64,000 nucleotides of DNA from Pseudarthrobacter enclensis (GCF_030811655.1 NZ_JAUSRE010000023.1:1-64000); one strand, 5' to 3'. Shown: positions 8,825-17,598, counted from the stretch's first letter. The notes: generated by a model not told the origin, from the sequence alone. Made by a program: numbers and translations.

Positions 8825-8972
8825 CCGGCGCTCCTTTGCACCACTCCTGGCCGCAGTCACGACACCCGATGCTGGCACCCACGTTACAAAGAGACCTGGC
8901 CCCACGGAAGGAGCCGGCCGTGTCCCTATCAGCAGTCAACGCGTGTCTCCGAACCTGGCGACAACACCCCCC
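8825..8972 (-). other. IS110 upstream non-coding end (candidate bridge-RNA region)
   Basis: About 150 bases of non-coding DNA between the transposase start and the outer inverted repeat. In IS110-group elements the long non-coding end upstream of the recombinase can encode a structured bridge RNA that pairs with donor and target DNA. Here only the position supports this; I have not folded the sequence. Confidence 0.3.
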
Positions 8973-9371
8973 GGATCATCAGTGACAGGGCAAGAAAGTC
9001 ATACCAGGTCCAGCGACCAAATCCCCGGCCCTCGGGGACGGAATAAATGTAGCGGGGTCACGGGGTATGGGCTGGCCGCTCCCGGCTGACGAACGGCCAC
9101 GTGGACCGCCGCGCCCGTACCGACTTTTGCCGGCTGGAGCAGGCAACGCCCCAGGCGCGGTTTCCACAAGTTGCCGGAGTGATGGCGTCAAGGAATTCCG
9201 CAGGAGCGCAGGTGCAGGGCGCGCGGGGCCTGGAGTGTTCATCTGATGCAGCCGTCCCGGGGGAGGAGCATCGATTCAAGCTTCCGTATGAGGCGTGCTG
9301 ACCATGGACGCTGTAACAGTCCGTCTTCGAGTGCTCCCGAATTACGCAACATCGGCCTGATGTTATTATTC
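8973..9371. other. Intergenic region between IS110 element and iron box
   Basis: About 400 bases with no recognisable gene. Frames crossing it have no family signatures and poor starts. The AT-rich stretch at its right edge leads into the iron-box promoter. Confidence 0.5.
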
Positions 9372-9390
9372 TTAGGTTTGCCTTACCTTT
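9372..9390 (+). promoter_or_regulatory. DtxR/IdeR-type iron box
   Basis: The 19-base site TTAGGTTTGCCTTACCTTT matches the DtxR/IdeR operator pattern (TTAGGTTAGGCTAACCTAA) at most positions, in an AT-rich island about 170 bp before an iron-binding lipoprotein gene. Repression when iron is plentiful is inferred. Confidence 0.75.
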
Positions 9391-9561
9391 GCAATTTATT
9401 CCGGCGGGAGGATTCAAAGAGTACGGCGAAGCACCTTCAAACCCTTCGGCGGGGGCGACCTCGCCAGTCTTCCCGGTTCCAAGACCGGTGTGTCGTGTCC
9501 GTGAACAACCTGTCCCCTCCCAGTAGCTCCGGTACGGAACCGGAGTCCTCGAAAGGCCACT

Positions 9562-10632
9562 ATGAACTTCCTCATCAAACCCGCAGCGGCCTTGGCCGCC
9601 GCCGCCGCCCTGCTGGCTCTTTCGGCTTGCGGGGGCGCCCCCACTGGGTCCGGAAGCGCCGGGTCCGCCACCGAGGGTTCCACCGCTGGCGCGGGGTCCG
9701 GGGGTGACAGCATTGTCGTTTACAACGCGCAGCACGAGAACCTGACCGGTGCATGGGTGGAGGCCTTCACCAGGGAAACGGGAATCAAGGTCACGCTGCG
9801 GAATGGTGACGACCTGGAAATGAGCAACCAGCTCACCGAGGAGGGGAAGAACTCACCGGCGGATGTCTTCCTGACGGAAAATTCCCCTGCGATGGTCCGC
9901 GTCGAAGGGGCAGGCTTGCTCGCCCCGGTGGACCAGGCAACCCTGGCCCAGGTGCCGGCACAGTACCGGCCCTCCACGGGAGACTGGACGGGCATCGCGG
10001 CACGCTCGACCGTTCTGGCTTACAACAAGAACAAGCTCACTCCCGACCAGCTGCCCAAGTCCTTGATGGACCTTTCGGACCCAGTCTGGAAAGGACGCAT
10101 CGGCGCCTCCACCGAAGGAGCCGATTTCCAGGCCATCGTCAGCGCCATGCTTGCGCTCAAGGGAGAGGACGCGACGCGGAGTTGGCTTGAGGCGGCGAAA
10201 AGCAACTTCCAGTCCTACAAGGACGACACCCCGGTGCTCGCTGCTGTGAACGCCGGCAAGGTGGAGGCAGGTGTCCTCTACCACTACTACTCCTTCGTGG
10301 ACCAGGCCCAGACCGGAGAAAACAGCAAGAACGTTGATCTCCACTACTTCAGGAACCAGGACCCCGGCGCGTTCGTCAGCGTCTCCGGAGGCGCCGTCCT
10401 GGCCTCCAGTAAAAAGCAGGCCCAGGCCCAGCAGTTTCTGAAGTTCATCACAGGCAAAGAGGGGCAGCAGGTCCTGCAGACTGGTGATTCCTTTGAATAC
10501 ACCGTGGGTTCCGACATGCCAGCCAATCCCAAACTTCTACCCCTCAAGGATCTTCAGGCACCTTCGGTAGACCCAGCCAAACTCAACAGTCAGAAGGTCA
10601 CCGACCTGATGACAGAAGCCGGGCTCCTCTAA
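9562..10632 (+). CDS. Ferric-iron ABC transporter substrate-binding lipoprotein
   Basis: A 356-residue periplasmic-binding-type lipoprotein of the FbpA/FutA/AfuA class that carries ferric iron to an ABC permease. The lipobox LSAC puts the lipidated Cys at residue 23, followed by a Gly/Ser-rich linker. The mature domain opens with IVVYNAQHENL, and the Tyr cluster Tyr240-His-Tyr-Tyr is the expected iron-ligand motif of this class. The iron box upstream agrees with this role. No permease or ATPase gene lies on either side, so its partners must be elsewhere in the genome or were lost. The start has a GAAAGG ribosome-binding site. Confidence 0.9.
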   Translation: MNFLIKPAAALAAAAALLALSACGGAPTGSGSAGSATEGSTAGAGSGGDSIVVYNAQHENLTGAWVEAFTRETGIKVTLRNGDDLEMSNQLTEEGKNSPADVFLTENSPAMVRVEGAGLLAPVDQATLAQVPAQYRPSTGDWTGIAARSTVLAYNKNKLTPDQLPKSLMDLSDPVWKGRIGASTEGADFQAIVSAMLALKGEDATRSWLEAAKSNFQSYKDDTPVLAAVNAGKVEAGVLYHYYSFVDQAQTGENSKNVDLHYFRNQDPGAFVSVSGGAVLASSKKQAQAQQFLKFITGKEGQQVLQTGDSFEYTVGSDMPANPKLLPLKDLQAPSVDPAKLNSQKVTDLMTEAGLL

Positions 10633-10658
10633 CCCATCCTCTAACTCACAGGCAGGTC

Positions 10659-10680
10659 CACGGGGGTGCGGGGACCCGTG
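10659..10680 (+). terminator. Weak hairpin after the iron-binding lipoprotein gene
   Basis: CACGGG at 10659-10664 pairs with CCCGTG at 10675-10680 about 27 bases after the stop, and is followed by another GC-rich dyad. It could end the transcript, but the stem is short and there is no T-run. Confidence 0.3.
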
Positions 10681-11106
10681 CAGCCGGCCCTGCCGGCCGG
10701 AGAAACGTATGATGAGGACTGCCTCCGGGGCACCGGATATCTTTGCGCGGGCCGTGCCCTTTTCTGGGTGGATACCAGTCCGGCCAAGGGGTTTTCGACG
10801 GGTCACAGAAAGCGGGGGAGTAAGTTTCTGAGGGTTTGTTCGCGGGGTCTCCGGATGCTGTGGTCGCGGGCCGGTACAGACTCGACACCCTAACCGGTCG
10901 GGCCCGACGGCCTCAGTGTTCCGGGCACGGTATGGCAACTGGACCGGGACGGTTTGAGCCGGAAATGCGGCCCGTGGCCACCCTCGTTCACTCCGCCCTG
11001 GTGACCCCCTCTGACGCCGGCCTCCGGCCTACTGTAGGGGTAATAGATATGCGCGCGAAACTTTTCGAGTGCAGCCCCTTTTACGTAGTTGGCAGGCAGG
11101 TTCCGC
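10681..11106. other. Intergenic region, no gene seen
   Basis: About 425 bases between the iron lipoprotein gene and the CHY zinc-finger gene (opposite strand). I find no convincing frame, repeat or regulatory pattern. Confidence 0.5.
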
Positions 11107-11421
11107 TCAGGTCGTCTGAAAGTATAGGTGTGCGTGGGCGGCGCACCGTTCGTTGAGACGAGCACTGCAGTTTGGGCAGGATGTGGTGGCCTGATAAGCG
11201 TGGATGGACATCTCGCCTTTGCAGACGCCGCACAGAACTGCTGGCTCCATCCACTGATTCCTTGGCCATGTTTGGGCCTGGTGATCTGCGTCTTCCTCGT
11301 GACAGAGGTGGCAGGGATAGTACCGAAGGCAACACTTGAACTTGATGGCTATGACATCTTTTTCGGTGTGGTAGTGAATGCAGCGGGTTTCGTCGTCCAC
11401 GGTTCTGCCGAAGATCCTCAT
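11107..11421 (-). CDS. CHY zinc-finger protein
   Basis: A 104-residue protein made almost entirely of one CHY-type zinc finger. The ordered Cys/His ligands are visible: CIHYH near the N-terminus, CCLRYYPCHLCHEEDADH in the centre, then VLCGVCKGEMSIHAY, CPNC and the closing CAAHAHLYF. The family binds three zinc ions; in bacteria its role is not settled. It sits 14 bp downstream of bioY on the same strand and may share its transcript. Confidence 0.88.
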   Translation of the reverse strand: MRIFGRTVDDETRCIHYHTEKDVIAIKFKCCLRYYPCHLCHEEDADHQAQTWPRNQWMEPAVLCGVCKGEMSIHAYQATTSCPNCSARLNERCAAHAHLYFQTT

Positions 11422-11435
11422 GGCACTGGGCTCGC

Positions 11436-12008
11436 TTACTTCATGCGGCGCACGAGGATGTCCGGGAAAGCCCGGTGGGCGGCCACCGCCGCAACGGATG
11501 CCACCGCGTCCTTCACGATATCGCCCGGGTAAAAGATCAGGTCACCGGCGAAGGCAGTCTGCCAGGAGAGCTTGAGGTTGACCATCATCCCGAGGACGCC
11601 GGGCAAGTGCGATGCGACCACGGTAACCACGACCGCAGCGAGGAAGAACCACAGACCGCGCCGCTTGGCCCGGACGCGCCGGATGATCTGCTCCGCGGCG
11701 ATGCCAACGAGCAAAGCGGCCAGGAGGAAACCCACGATGTATCCGGCAGACCCGCCGGCGAGGACGGCCAGGCCGGCCCGGCCGCCCGAGAATATCGGCA
11801 GCCCAGCGAACGCAACAAGAAGGTAGAGCGCCACCGCGGCAGCGGCACGCGATCCGCCAAGGACAAGGCCGGTCACCATGACGGCGAGCGTCTGCAGCGT
11901 GATAGGCACCCCGAAACTACCGACAGGGACCCCTGGGACGATCGCCGAGACCGCGATCAAGGCCGCGAAAACGGCAACGAGAGCGAGCGACTGCGCGTCC
12001 CACAACAT
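11436..12008 (-). CDS. bioY: Biotin transporter substrate-binding membrane subunit (BioY)
   Basis: A roughly 190-residue BioY S-component of an ECF biotin transporter with about six membrane segments. Family blocks are PVGSFGVPITLQTL in the first third and KLSWQTAFAGDLIFYPGDIVKD near the C-terminus. The first in-frame ATG that fits is 12008 (MLWDAQSL). A much better start, an ATG at 12070 behind a perfect AGGAGG, is out of frame by one base, so the N-terminus may carry an indel or a sequencing error. The frame is open further upstream to 12152 without a good start. bioM and bioN are not nearby. Confidence 0.85.
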   Translation of the reverse strand: MLWDAQSLALVAVFAALIAVSAIVPGVPVGSFGVPITLQTLAVMVTGLVLGGSRAAAAVALYLLVAFAGLPIFSGGRAGLAVLAGGSAGYIVGFLLAALLVGIAAEQIIRRVRAKRRGLWFFLAAVVVTVVASHLPGVLGMMVNLKLSWQTAFAGDLIFYPGDIVKDAVASVAAVAAHRAFPDILVRRMK

Positions 12009-12152
12009 ACGGGGCAGGCGGGGGCTGGTCTGGGCTGGCTGGGGTGGGGCCGGGTAGTCGGGTGACTCATGGTTCCTCCTGATGATATGGGCAGCGTTCT
12101 GTAAGAAGGCTACGCAGCCGCGCCAGGAACCGTTTTGTAGCGAACCCACCAC

Positions 12153-12521
12153 CGCGCCGAGGATCTATGGATCGACCGCTACAAAGCGACGTTGGACTGC
12201 CTTGTCTCTGGGCACCCGAACTCATTCCAGGCTGGGATTTCTGAACACCAGCCGTTCGGCACAGTCTCTTCCGGCGGGGCTCCCCAGATGTTCCACACAC
12301 CCTCCGTCAATATCTGCAGCACCCCGGTCAACCCCCGTAGCGGCCAGCGCCATCGGGGCCGTACGCAGCACGTGGCGCCGGGAGCCCGAGGCCAGCTACA
12401 CCAGCTTTGTCAGCCCGCAGAGCAGCAGCACCACGGGCACCCGGGCCGCTCGCCAACGAAATCGAGGACACAGCCGGACGCTGCCGTCTGCAGCTGGGAA
12501 ATCCCGGAACAGGTGAGCCTT
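12153..12521. other. Scarred intergenic region
   Basis: About 370 bases between bioY and the broken SGNH gene. A plus-strand frame gives AIGAVRSTWRREPEASYTS-like sequence that might be a protein fragment, but I cannot assign it. No intact gene is seen. Confidence 0.4.
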
Positions 12522-13453
12522 TCAGCTGGGTAGGGCGGCGCTAAGAATCTGCTTCATTTTGTCGCGCAGGAACTTTTGTCCCTTGGCGCTGGGGTGTTCA
12601 CCGTCCGGTCCGAGCAAAACGTCTGCGCGGTCGCTGAGCCAGTGGTCGGCTATGGGATCAATGAATTTCACCCCATATCCTGCGCGGCGGAAACCTCAGA
12701 GCTGCACACCTCGGCCAGCACCTGATCCGGCTCCTCGCTACCGGACAGCGGACCGATCGCGACAAGAGTGGCCTTGGGAGCCAAGGACGACGCGGCTCCG
12801 AAGGTTGACGTAACTGCCGCCTTGAGCTCCTCCGGATTTGCCCCCACGTCATTGTCGGATCCGAAGAACAGGATCACGTCGGTCTCAGGTGTCACTGCCG
12901 CCTGGACTTCCATCCGGAACGTGTCGCCCTCAACACCCGTGGCCAGGTAGCCGCTACCATTCTCGGCAGCATTAGTGATTTCAACCGCCCGCTTGCCGGG
13001 CAGGCGTACCGACGACTGCAAGAGTTTCGGCCACGCCTGGTTTGGTGACGTTCCCAGCCCCGTGCTCAGCGAGTCACCAATCACGACAATCCTGGCCGTG
13101 GTGTCCATAGACACCGTTTCAGATATGCCGCCTGCTGTGCTCGCGGTCGAGCGGGCCGATGCTGGTTGCCTGAACACAGACTGCGGGTGGACGCCGACGG
13201 GAGCACACGCACTCAAAACAACCAGAAGCGCAGCTCCGGCCGCATCGATCCGGCCGTCGTGAACCCGGGTCGATTGACCCCGACGTGGAACGGCATATAC
13301 GGAGACGCTACCGGACGGAACAGGGCCGACAAGCCAGGACCCTGAGTCGATCGCGGCTCGGCGGCTGCATGGGGTGCTCAGCCGCCCGTGATACTGGGAT
13401 CCACGACAGGGGCTCAACATGGGAACGACCAATTCTCCCAAACCGGGGGTCAC
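12522..13453 (-). pseudogene. SGNH/GDSL hydrolase, frameshifted
   Basis: The 5' part (to 12668) encodes a lipoprotein-like leader with LSAC, block I GDSLSTGLGTSP and block III GSDNDVG, then stops early at AAQDMG. The missing 3' part continues in another frame from about 12695 to the stop at 12522-12524 and contains GVKFIDPIADHW and block V, GPDGEHPSAKGQ. One indel near 12690 therefore destroys the gene. It is a paralogue of the intact gene at 6753-7511. The original start is unclear: no in-frame start lies at the expected distance before the leader. Confidence 0.8.
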
Positions 13454-13549
13454 GCTGCTACTTCTACTCCCGTTGTTTGAGCGCCGATAGTGAAGATTCT
13501 GTCGGGTTGGCGCCGGCGAGGTTAAGCTCTGTCCTCGGTGGGGGACGGG

Positions 13550-14647
13550 CTATGTGGGTCGTATTTTGCGGAGGTACTCGCGAAGGCCCGGGATGGCGAA
13601 GTCGACCTTGCCGTACGCTGGGGCTTCGATGAGTCCAGCGGCGATGAGCCGGGCCCGGTAGTTGGCTACGACGTTGCTCTTGGCATTGAGTCTTTTTCCG
13701 ATGTCGCCGGCGGCGACAGGCCCTTCGTCTTGGGCCATGGCTTGAAGGAAGTCTTTGTCTTTGTCCGAGGTTGTGGAGAGGGCGGCTTCTATCACTGTCA
13801 TTTCGTGGCGCCTGGTGGCAGCACGGATCGCTTGGGTGACGTTGTCCTTTTCAAGGGCGAGGTCGTTGATCTCAGCTTGCCGCCAGAGCTGGTAGCCGAT
13901 GAGTTGGATCAGGAAGGGGTAGCCGCCGGTCGCCTGTGCCGCGTGCCGGATCTCTTCGTCGCTGATCTTGATTCCGGCCTGCTCGAAAGTGTGCGTGAAG
14001 GAACGCTCGACTTCCTTGACGGCCGCGGCATGTAGATCGATTCGGTCCGCCCGGCGCAGGAAGGTGGCGACTCCCTCGTTAAGCAGATCCGAGACCGCTG
14101 CTGGAAGCCCGGCGAAGATTAGACCTATCGGGAGTCCGTCCCTAATGAAATGTTGGACGTCCGCGGCAAGCTGGGACAGCTCCGTGCGGTCCGCCGAGTG
14201 GATCTCGTCGACCGTAAAGAGCAGCCCGGTCCCGTTCTCCGCGAGCAGGCTCAGGAGCTGGCCGCCCAACCGGCGCCAATCGACCTGGCGCTCCGGCGGG
14301 AGCTGCGTGGTCACCGTGAAGCCGGCAACGCCCAGGGCCGTGATTCTGCGGCCACTGGGGCCGGAGCCGAGTTCCTCCACATGAAGCCGCATACTCTCGC
14401 CGATTCTCCCCACGAAGCCGGCCGTGGCGGTTTCGGAGATGACGATCCACCCTTGCTGCCGTGCTTTGTCCTGGGCTGCGCTCAGCAGGGCGGTCTTGCC
14501 GATGCCCCGGGCGCCGGTGATGATGGTCAGCAGTCCAGGTGCCCCGGAGCCGAGCTGCAGGCCGTACTCGAACTCGTCGAGCATGCCCTCACGTCCTATC
14601 AGTTCCGGGGGTGTGGCGCCCGCCGTCGGGCGGAAAGGATTCCTCAC
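13550..14647 (-). CDS. AAA-type ATPase with C-terminal winged helix
   Basis: A 365-residue stand-alone ATPase resembling the AAA_16/Orc1-Cdc6-like group. Walker A is GARGIGKT with Lys51; Walker B is LLFTVDEIH; a lid with TGGYPFLIQLIGYQLW follows; the C-terminal 80 residues look like a winged helix (DIGKRLNAKSNVVANYRARL). Such proteins occur beside mobile DNA and in stress or defence settings, but no function can be assigned. The start at 14647 has an AGGAGGTG ribosome-binding site. Four GTGAG repeats spaced about one helical turn apart lie directly upstream. Confidence 0.8.
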   Translation of the reverse strand: MRNPFRPTAGATPPELIGREGMLDEFEYGLQLGSGAPGLLTIITGARGIGKTALLSAAQDKARQQGWIVISETATAGFVGRIGESMRLHVEELGSGPSGRRITALGVAGFTVTTQLPPERQVDWRRLGGQLLSLLAENGTGLLFTVDEIHSADRTELSQLAADVQHFIRDGLPIGLIFAGLPAAVSDLLNEGVATFLRRADRIDLHAAAVKEVERSFTHTFEQAGIKISDEEIRHAAQATGGYPFLIQLIGYQLWRQAEINDLALEKDNVTQAIRAATRRHEMTVIEAALSTTSDKDKDFLQAMAQDEGPVAAGDIGKRLNAKSNVVANYRARLIAAGLIEAPAYGKVDFAIPGLREYLRKIRPT

Positions 14648-14660
14648 CGCAACACCTCCT

Positions 14661-14695
14661 GTGAGTCCTTGTGAGTCTTGTGAGCGCCTGTGAGT
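14661..14695 (-). promoter_or_regulatory. Helically phased GTGAG repeats before the ATPase gene
   Basis: GTGAG occurs at 14661, 14671, 14680 and 14690, three of them as GTGAGTC, so steps are 10, 9 and 10 bp. They sit 14-48 bp upstream of the start codon, where an operator or an mRNA element could act. This is seen directly; the role is unknown. Confidence 0.45.
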
Positions 14696-14700
14696 CTACT

Positions 14701-15486
14701 CTGTTGCCGTTCCAAGGCTGACCATTTTGCCCGTGTCTTGAAGGAGAACGGTCATCTGCGTCTGGATGCCCTTGACTGCGCTGGCGTCAGAATAGGGCGA
14801 AGTTCCAGTTTCTTGACAGCGCGCTCATGATGTTTTCAGATCCCACCTTGACAGAGGGGCAGGACAAGTAACCGGGCTAACGAAGCCCGGGAATAATCAA
14901 AACAGTCACAAATTCTGGACTTGATGAAGTTTGCAGTGGGAAGTCGGTGCTGAAGTCACATGCTTTATCTGGGCGGGCATCGGTGAACATGCCGGACTTC
15001 CGCGCACCAGCCAAGTCCTCACACGTCAGCCAGCCTTCACGTCAGGTTGGGGTGTACTTAATCTTGTCAGGTCTAAGTTCCTGCGATGTTCACTGATGGC
15101 CCGCCGTAACCACCGGCGTGTCGGTGTACTGCTTCGAACTGCAGTCAGGAGGACCCTGCTGCGCCTCGGCCACCAGCCATGTGGGGCCAGGCGTCCGTAT
15201 TCGGTACGCACCCCAAAATGTATCAGCCCCCAACTGGACGTTGCATAGGAGGGTACGCGCGAACCGTTACAAATGACGCCGCCCGCAGCCGCGCTTCTTC
15301 GAACTCGACATGGGACTGTCGTGCGAACGATCATTACCGAACGCAGGAGAGCGTGGCAGGTCGCGAGGGTTCCGCTGGGCGCCTACTAACTAAGGAGGAA
15401 CGATCTCTATGTCGTGTACGTGGTTTAGGTGTGCGGCCATGCTCATGGAGGGGAACGCACCCCTTATGTCGACGTCCGGAGAGGTA
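14701..15486. other. Intergenic region with a small dyad
   Basis: Nearly 800 bases without a convincing gene. A hairpin, CCGGGCT at 14872-14878 with AGCCCGG at 14884-14890, is followed by an AT-rich stretch. The sequence near 14740-14820 has the look of an IS21-type element end, but I cannot assign it. A strong AAGGAGG site at about 15393 precedes an ATG at 15409 that is in frame with the lipoprotein gene. Confidence 0.45.
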
Positions 15487-16224
15487 ATGACCAACATAGG
15501 TTTTACGTCAGGATCCAAGCGGCACCTGCGCCGTGGACCGGTGGTCTTCGCCGGTATGGTGGCCATGGCCGCTCTGGCTGGCTGCAGCGCGGCCAGCACG
15601 CCACAGAGTTCGCCGGTGGCTCCGTCCACAACAGCCGCGTCCTCCGCCCCGGCGCAGGCAACCTATCAACTGCACATGGACTTCTTCTCGCACGAATCGA
15701 AACTTGGCTCCGTGATCGATCCGCAGGTGTTCCAGAGTTCCCCCGGGGCCCCGGCCGGCTCCGGCCCGCAGGGTATCACTCATGCTGCCGGAACGACGCC
15801 GGCCGCCAAGGCCGCGGATCCTGGGACTGCTTTGTTGGCAGCGGACGGCTCGGCGCTGAACATCACCCTGGGTCAATGGGAGAAAGCTGCCGGGACGGTG
15901 TCGTTCAGCTGCACCGCGGGTCAGGAGGAGGCCGCCAGTCAGCTGACGGGCTTGATTCCCAACGGGTCCTACAGCACCTTCGTGGTCCATTTGGATGTCC
16001 AGGGGCCCGGCCGTTTCACCCCCTGGGGCGACAGCCAGGGCAGCACTAATAACTTCACCGCTGATGCCGGCGGGACTGCGACGGTAACGAACACGGTTTC
16101 CGGCTGTCTGGGTAACCGCGAAGCGGCGGTCATCATCTGGCACAGCGACGGAAAGCCCCATGGAACAACACCGGGGACGCTGGGTGTGACGTGGCACAAC
16201 AGCCTCATCACCCCGCTGCCGTAA
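15487..16224 (+). CDS. Secreted lipoprotein of unknown function
   Basis: A lipoprotein of 245 residues. From MTNIGFT the basic n-region, hydrophobic core and lipobox LAGC place the lipidated Cys at residue 33. A Ser/Pro/Thr-rich linker follows, then a domain with WHSDGKPHGTTPGTLG and TWHNSL near the end, which looks like a beta-sandwich but is not recognised. The start at 15487 has GGAGAGG close upstream and fits a signal peptide. The in-frame ATG at 15409 has a stronger AAGGAGG but would add 26 residues before the signal. lgt, the enzyme that lipidates such proteins, follows 128 bp downstream. Confidence 0.7.
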   Translation: MTNIGFTSGSKRHLRRGPVVFAGMVAMAALAGCSAASTPQSSPVAPSTTAASSAPAQATYQLHMDFFSHESKLGSVIDPQVFQSSPGAPAGSGPQGITHAAGTTPAAKAADPGTALLAADGSALNITLGQWEKAAGTVSFSCTAGQEEAASQLTGLIPNGSYSTFVVHLDVQGPGRFTPWGDSQGSTNNFTADAGGTATVTNTVSGCLGNREAAVIIWHSDGKPHGTTPGTLGVTWHNSLITPLP

Positions 16225-16352
16225 ACCGGGCACACGCCCACGCGGGTGCCGCTGCGTGTGACGGCCCACCGTGCGCATGCGTGTGTGGGCTCTGTGCCTC
16301 TTTCACTGCCTCCGATATTTTGCTGATTCCCTGACAGGATGCCTTGCCCGCT

Positions 16353-17405
16353 ATGATCCCAACCGAGTCCTTCATTCCGTCGCCGACCGTCAGCGCGTTC
16401 CATCTGGGACCGTTGACCATCCACTTCTACGCCCTGTGCATCATGGCAGGCATCGTCCTTGCCCTCTGGCTCGGGTCACGACGCTGGCAGGCACGTGGCG
16501 GGCAGCCGGGGCAGGTGCTGGATATCTGCATCTGGGCCATTCCCGCCGGGATCATCGGCGGCCGGATTTATCACGTCATCACCGACCCGGAACTGTACTT
16601 CCTGCCGGGTAAAAACCCGTGGAACGCTTTCGCGATCTGGGACGGCGGTCTGGGGATCTGGGGTGCCATCGCCTTGGGCTGTCTGGGCGCGTGGATCGGC
16701 TGTCGGAGGGCGGGGGTTTCCTTCGTCGGCTTCCTGGACGCAGTGGCACCCGGCGTTGTTTTCGCTCAGGGACTGGGCCGGTGGGGTAACTGGTTCAACA
16801 ACGAACTTTACGGTGACCCGACGACCCTGCCCTGGAAACTGCAGATCCACCCCATGGACCCCCAAACAGGGAAGGCTCTCACGGACGCCGCCGGCGCGCC
16901 CGCAGTCCTGGGTTATTTCCAGCCGACATACCTGTATGAATCCTTGTGGTGCCTGGTCGTGGGGCTGCTGATCTTGTTTCTGGACAAAAGGTTCCGTCTC
17001 GGGGCCGGCAGCGTTTTCGCCCTCTACGTCGCCTCCTACACCGGCGGGAGATTCGTCTTCGAACTCATGCGCTCGGACTACGCAAACCTGATCCTGGGGC
17101 TGCGCGTGAACACCTGGGTCGCCGGGCTCATCTTCCTCGCCGGCACGGTAGCGTTCCTGGTCCTGTTCCGCCGGCCACGCTCCACGGCACCCCTGGCCAT
17201 TCCGACGGCGCGGGCAACGGCCCCGTTCATAGTCGACAGGAGGGCGCCGGGCTGGCACGAAAACCTTCCTTTCCCAGAGGGGCCGGACGATATAGAAGCC
17301 TCCGCTACGGATACAGTTCGCGGGCCTGCCGGCTGTGGATCTCCAGAGGACAGTGATCGTGCCGGCAGCCATGGTGCCGGGACGGCCGACGTAACGAACA
17401 AGTGA
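16353..17405 (+). CDS. lgt: Prolipoprotein diacylglyceryl transferase (Lgt)
   Basis: A 350-residue seven-helix membrane enzyme that moves diacylglycerol from phosphatidylglycerol to the lipobox Cys of prolipoproteins. The Lgt signature is intact as GRWGNWFNNELYG, with HFYALCIMAG near the N-terminus and a conserved GGRFVFELMRSD block. The last 70 residues are a polar tail. ATG 16353 gives the usual MIP start; a TTG at 16344 is nearer to AGGA and is possible. Its place in a mobile-DNA-rich stretch beside a lipoprotein gene suggests an accessory copy; the housekeeping lgt would then be elsewhere. Confidence 0.92.
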   Translation: MIPTESFIPSPTVSAFHLGPLTIHFYALCIMAGIVLALWLGSRRWQARGGQPGQVLDICIWAIPAGIIGGRIYHVITDPELYFLPGKNPWNAFAIWDGGLGIWGAIALGCLGAWIGCRRAGVSFVGFLDAVAPGVVFAQGLGRWGNWFNNELYGDPTTLPWKLQIHPMDPQTGKALTDAAGAPAVLGYFQPTYLYESLWCLVVGLLILFLDKRFRLGAGSVFALYVASYTGGRFVFELMRSDYANLILGLRVNTWVAGLIFLAGTVAFLVLFRRPRSTAPLAIPTARATAPFIVDRRAPGWHENLPFPEGPDDIEASATDTVRGPAGCGSPEDSDRAGSHGAGTADVTNK

Positions 17406-17598
17406 GGTTGGAGAGAATCTGCCCGGATCCGGCCTTGAGATAAAGCGGGGTACCGAAACTCCCGGGTCCCTGATATCAGCCGCCGCTGTCCTTTGCCAAA
17501 GGTTTCCTGACCTGCCGGGACAAGTCCGAGCCGGGTGAACACCAGCTCGACGACATAGCCTGCGACGATCATTACCCTTTTTCACGAGCCACGCCGGG

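Larger units (their letters stand above)
7601..8972 (-). mobile_element. IS110-family insertion sequence
   Basis: The element is defined by its transposase (7625-8824). Two sets of terminal repeats can be seen. A perfect 10-bp inverted pair is CGGGGGGTGT at 7601-7610 and ACACCCCCCG at 8963-8972. A 10-bp direct pair, GTGTCCCTAT, lies at 7607-7616 and 8920-8929. IS110 elements usually lack classical inverted repeats and duplications, so the exact ends are uncertain by tens of bases. The G-rich inverted pair could be partly chance. Confidence 0.7.

Noticed and set aside
9058..9735. Minus-strand frame of 225 codons over the iron-box region
   Set aside because: It covers the iron box, the promoter and the start of the lipoprotein gene, and has no signature; it is a GC-rich shadow.
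14740..14830. IS21-type element end
   Set aside because: A vague resemblance to IS21 flanks, but no terminal repeat or gene fragment beside it supports the call.
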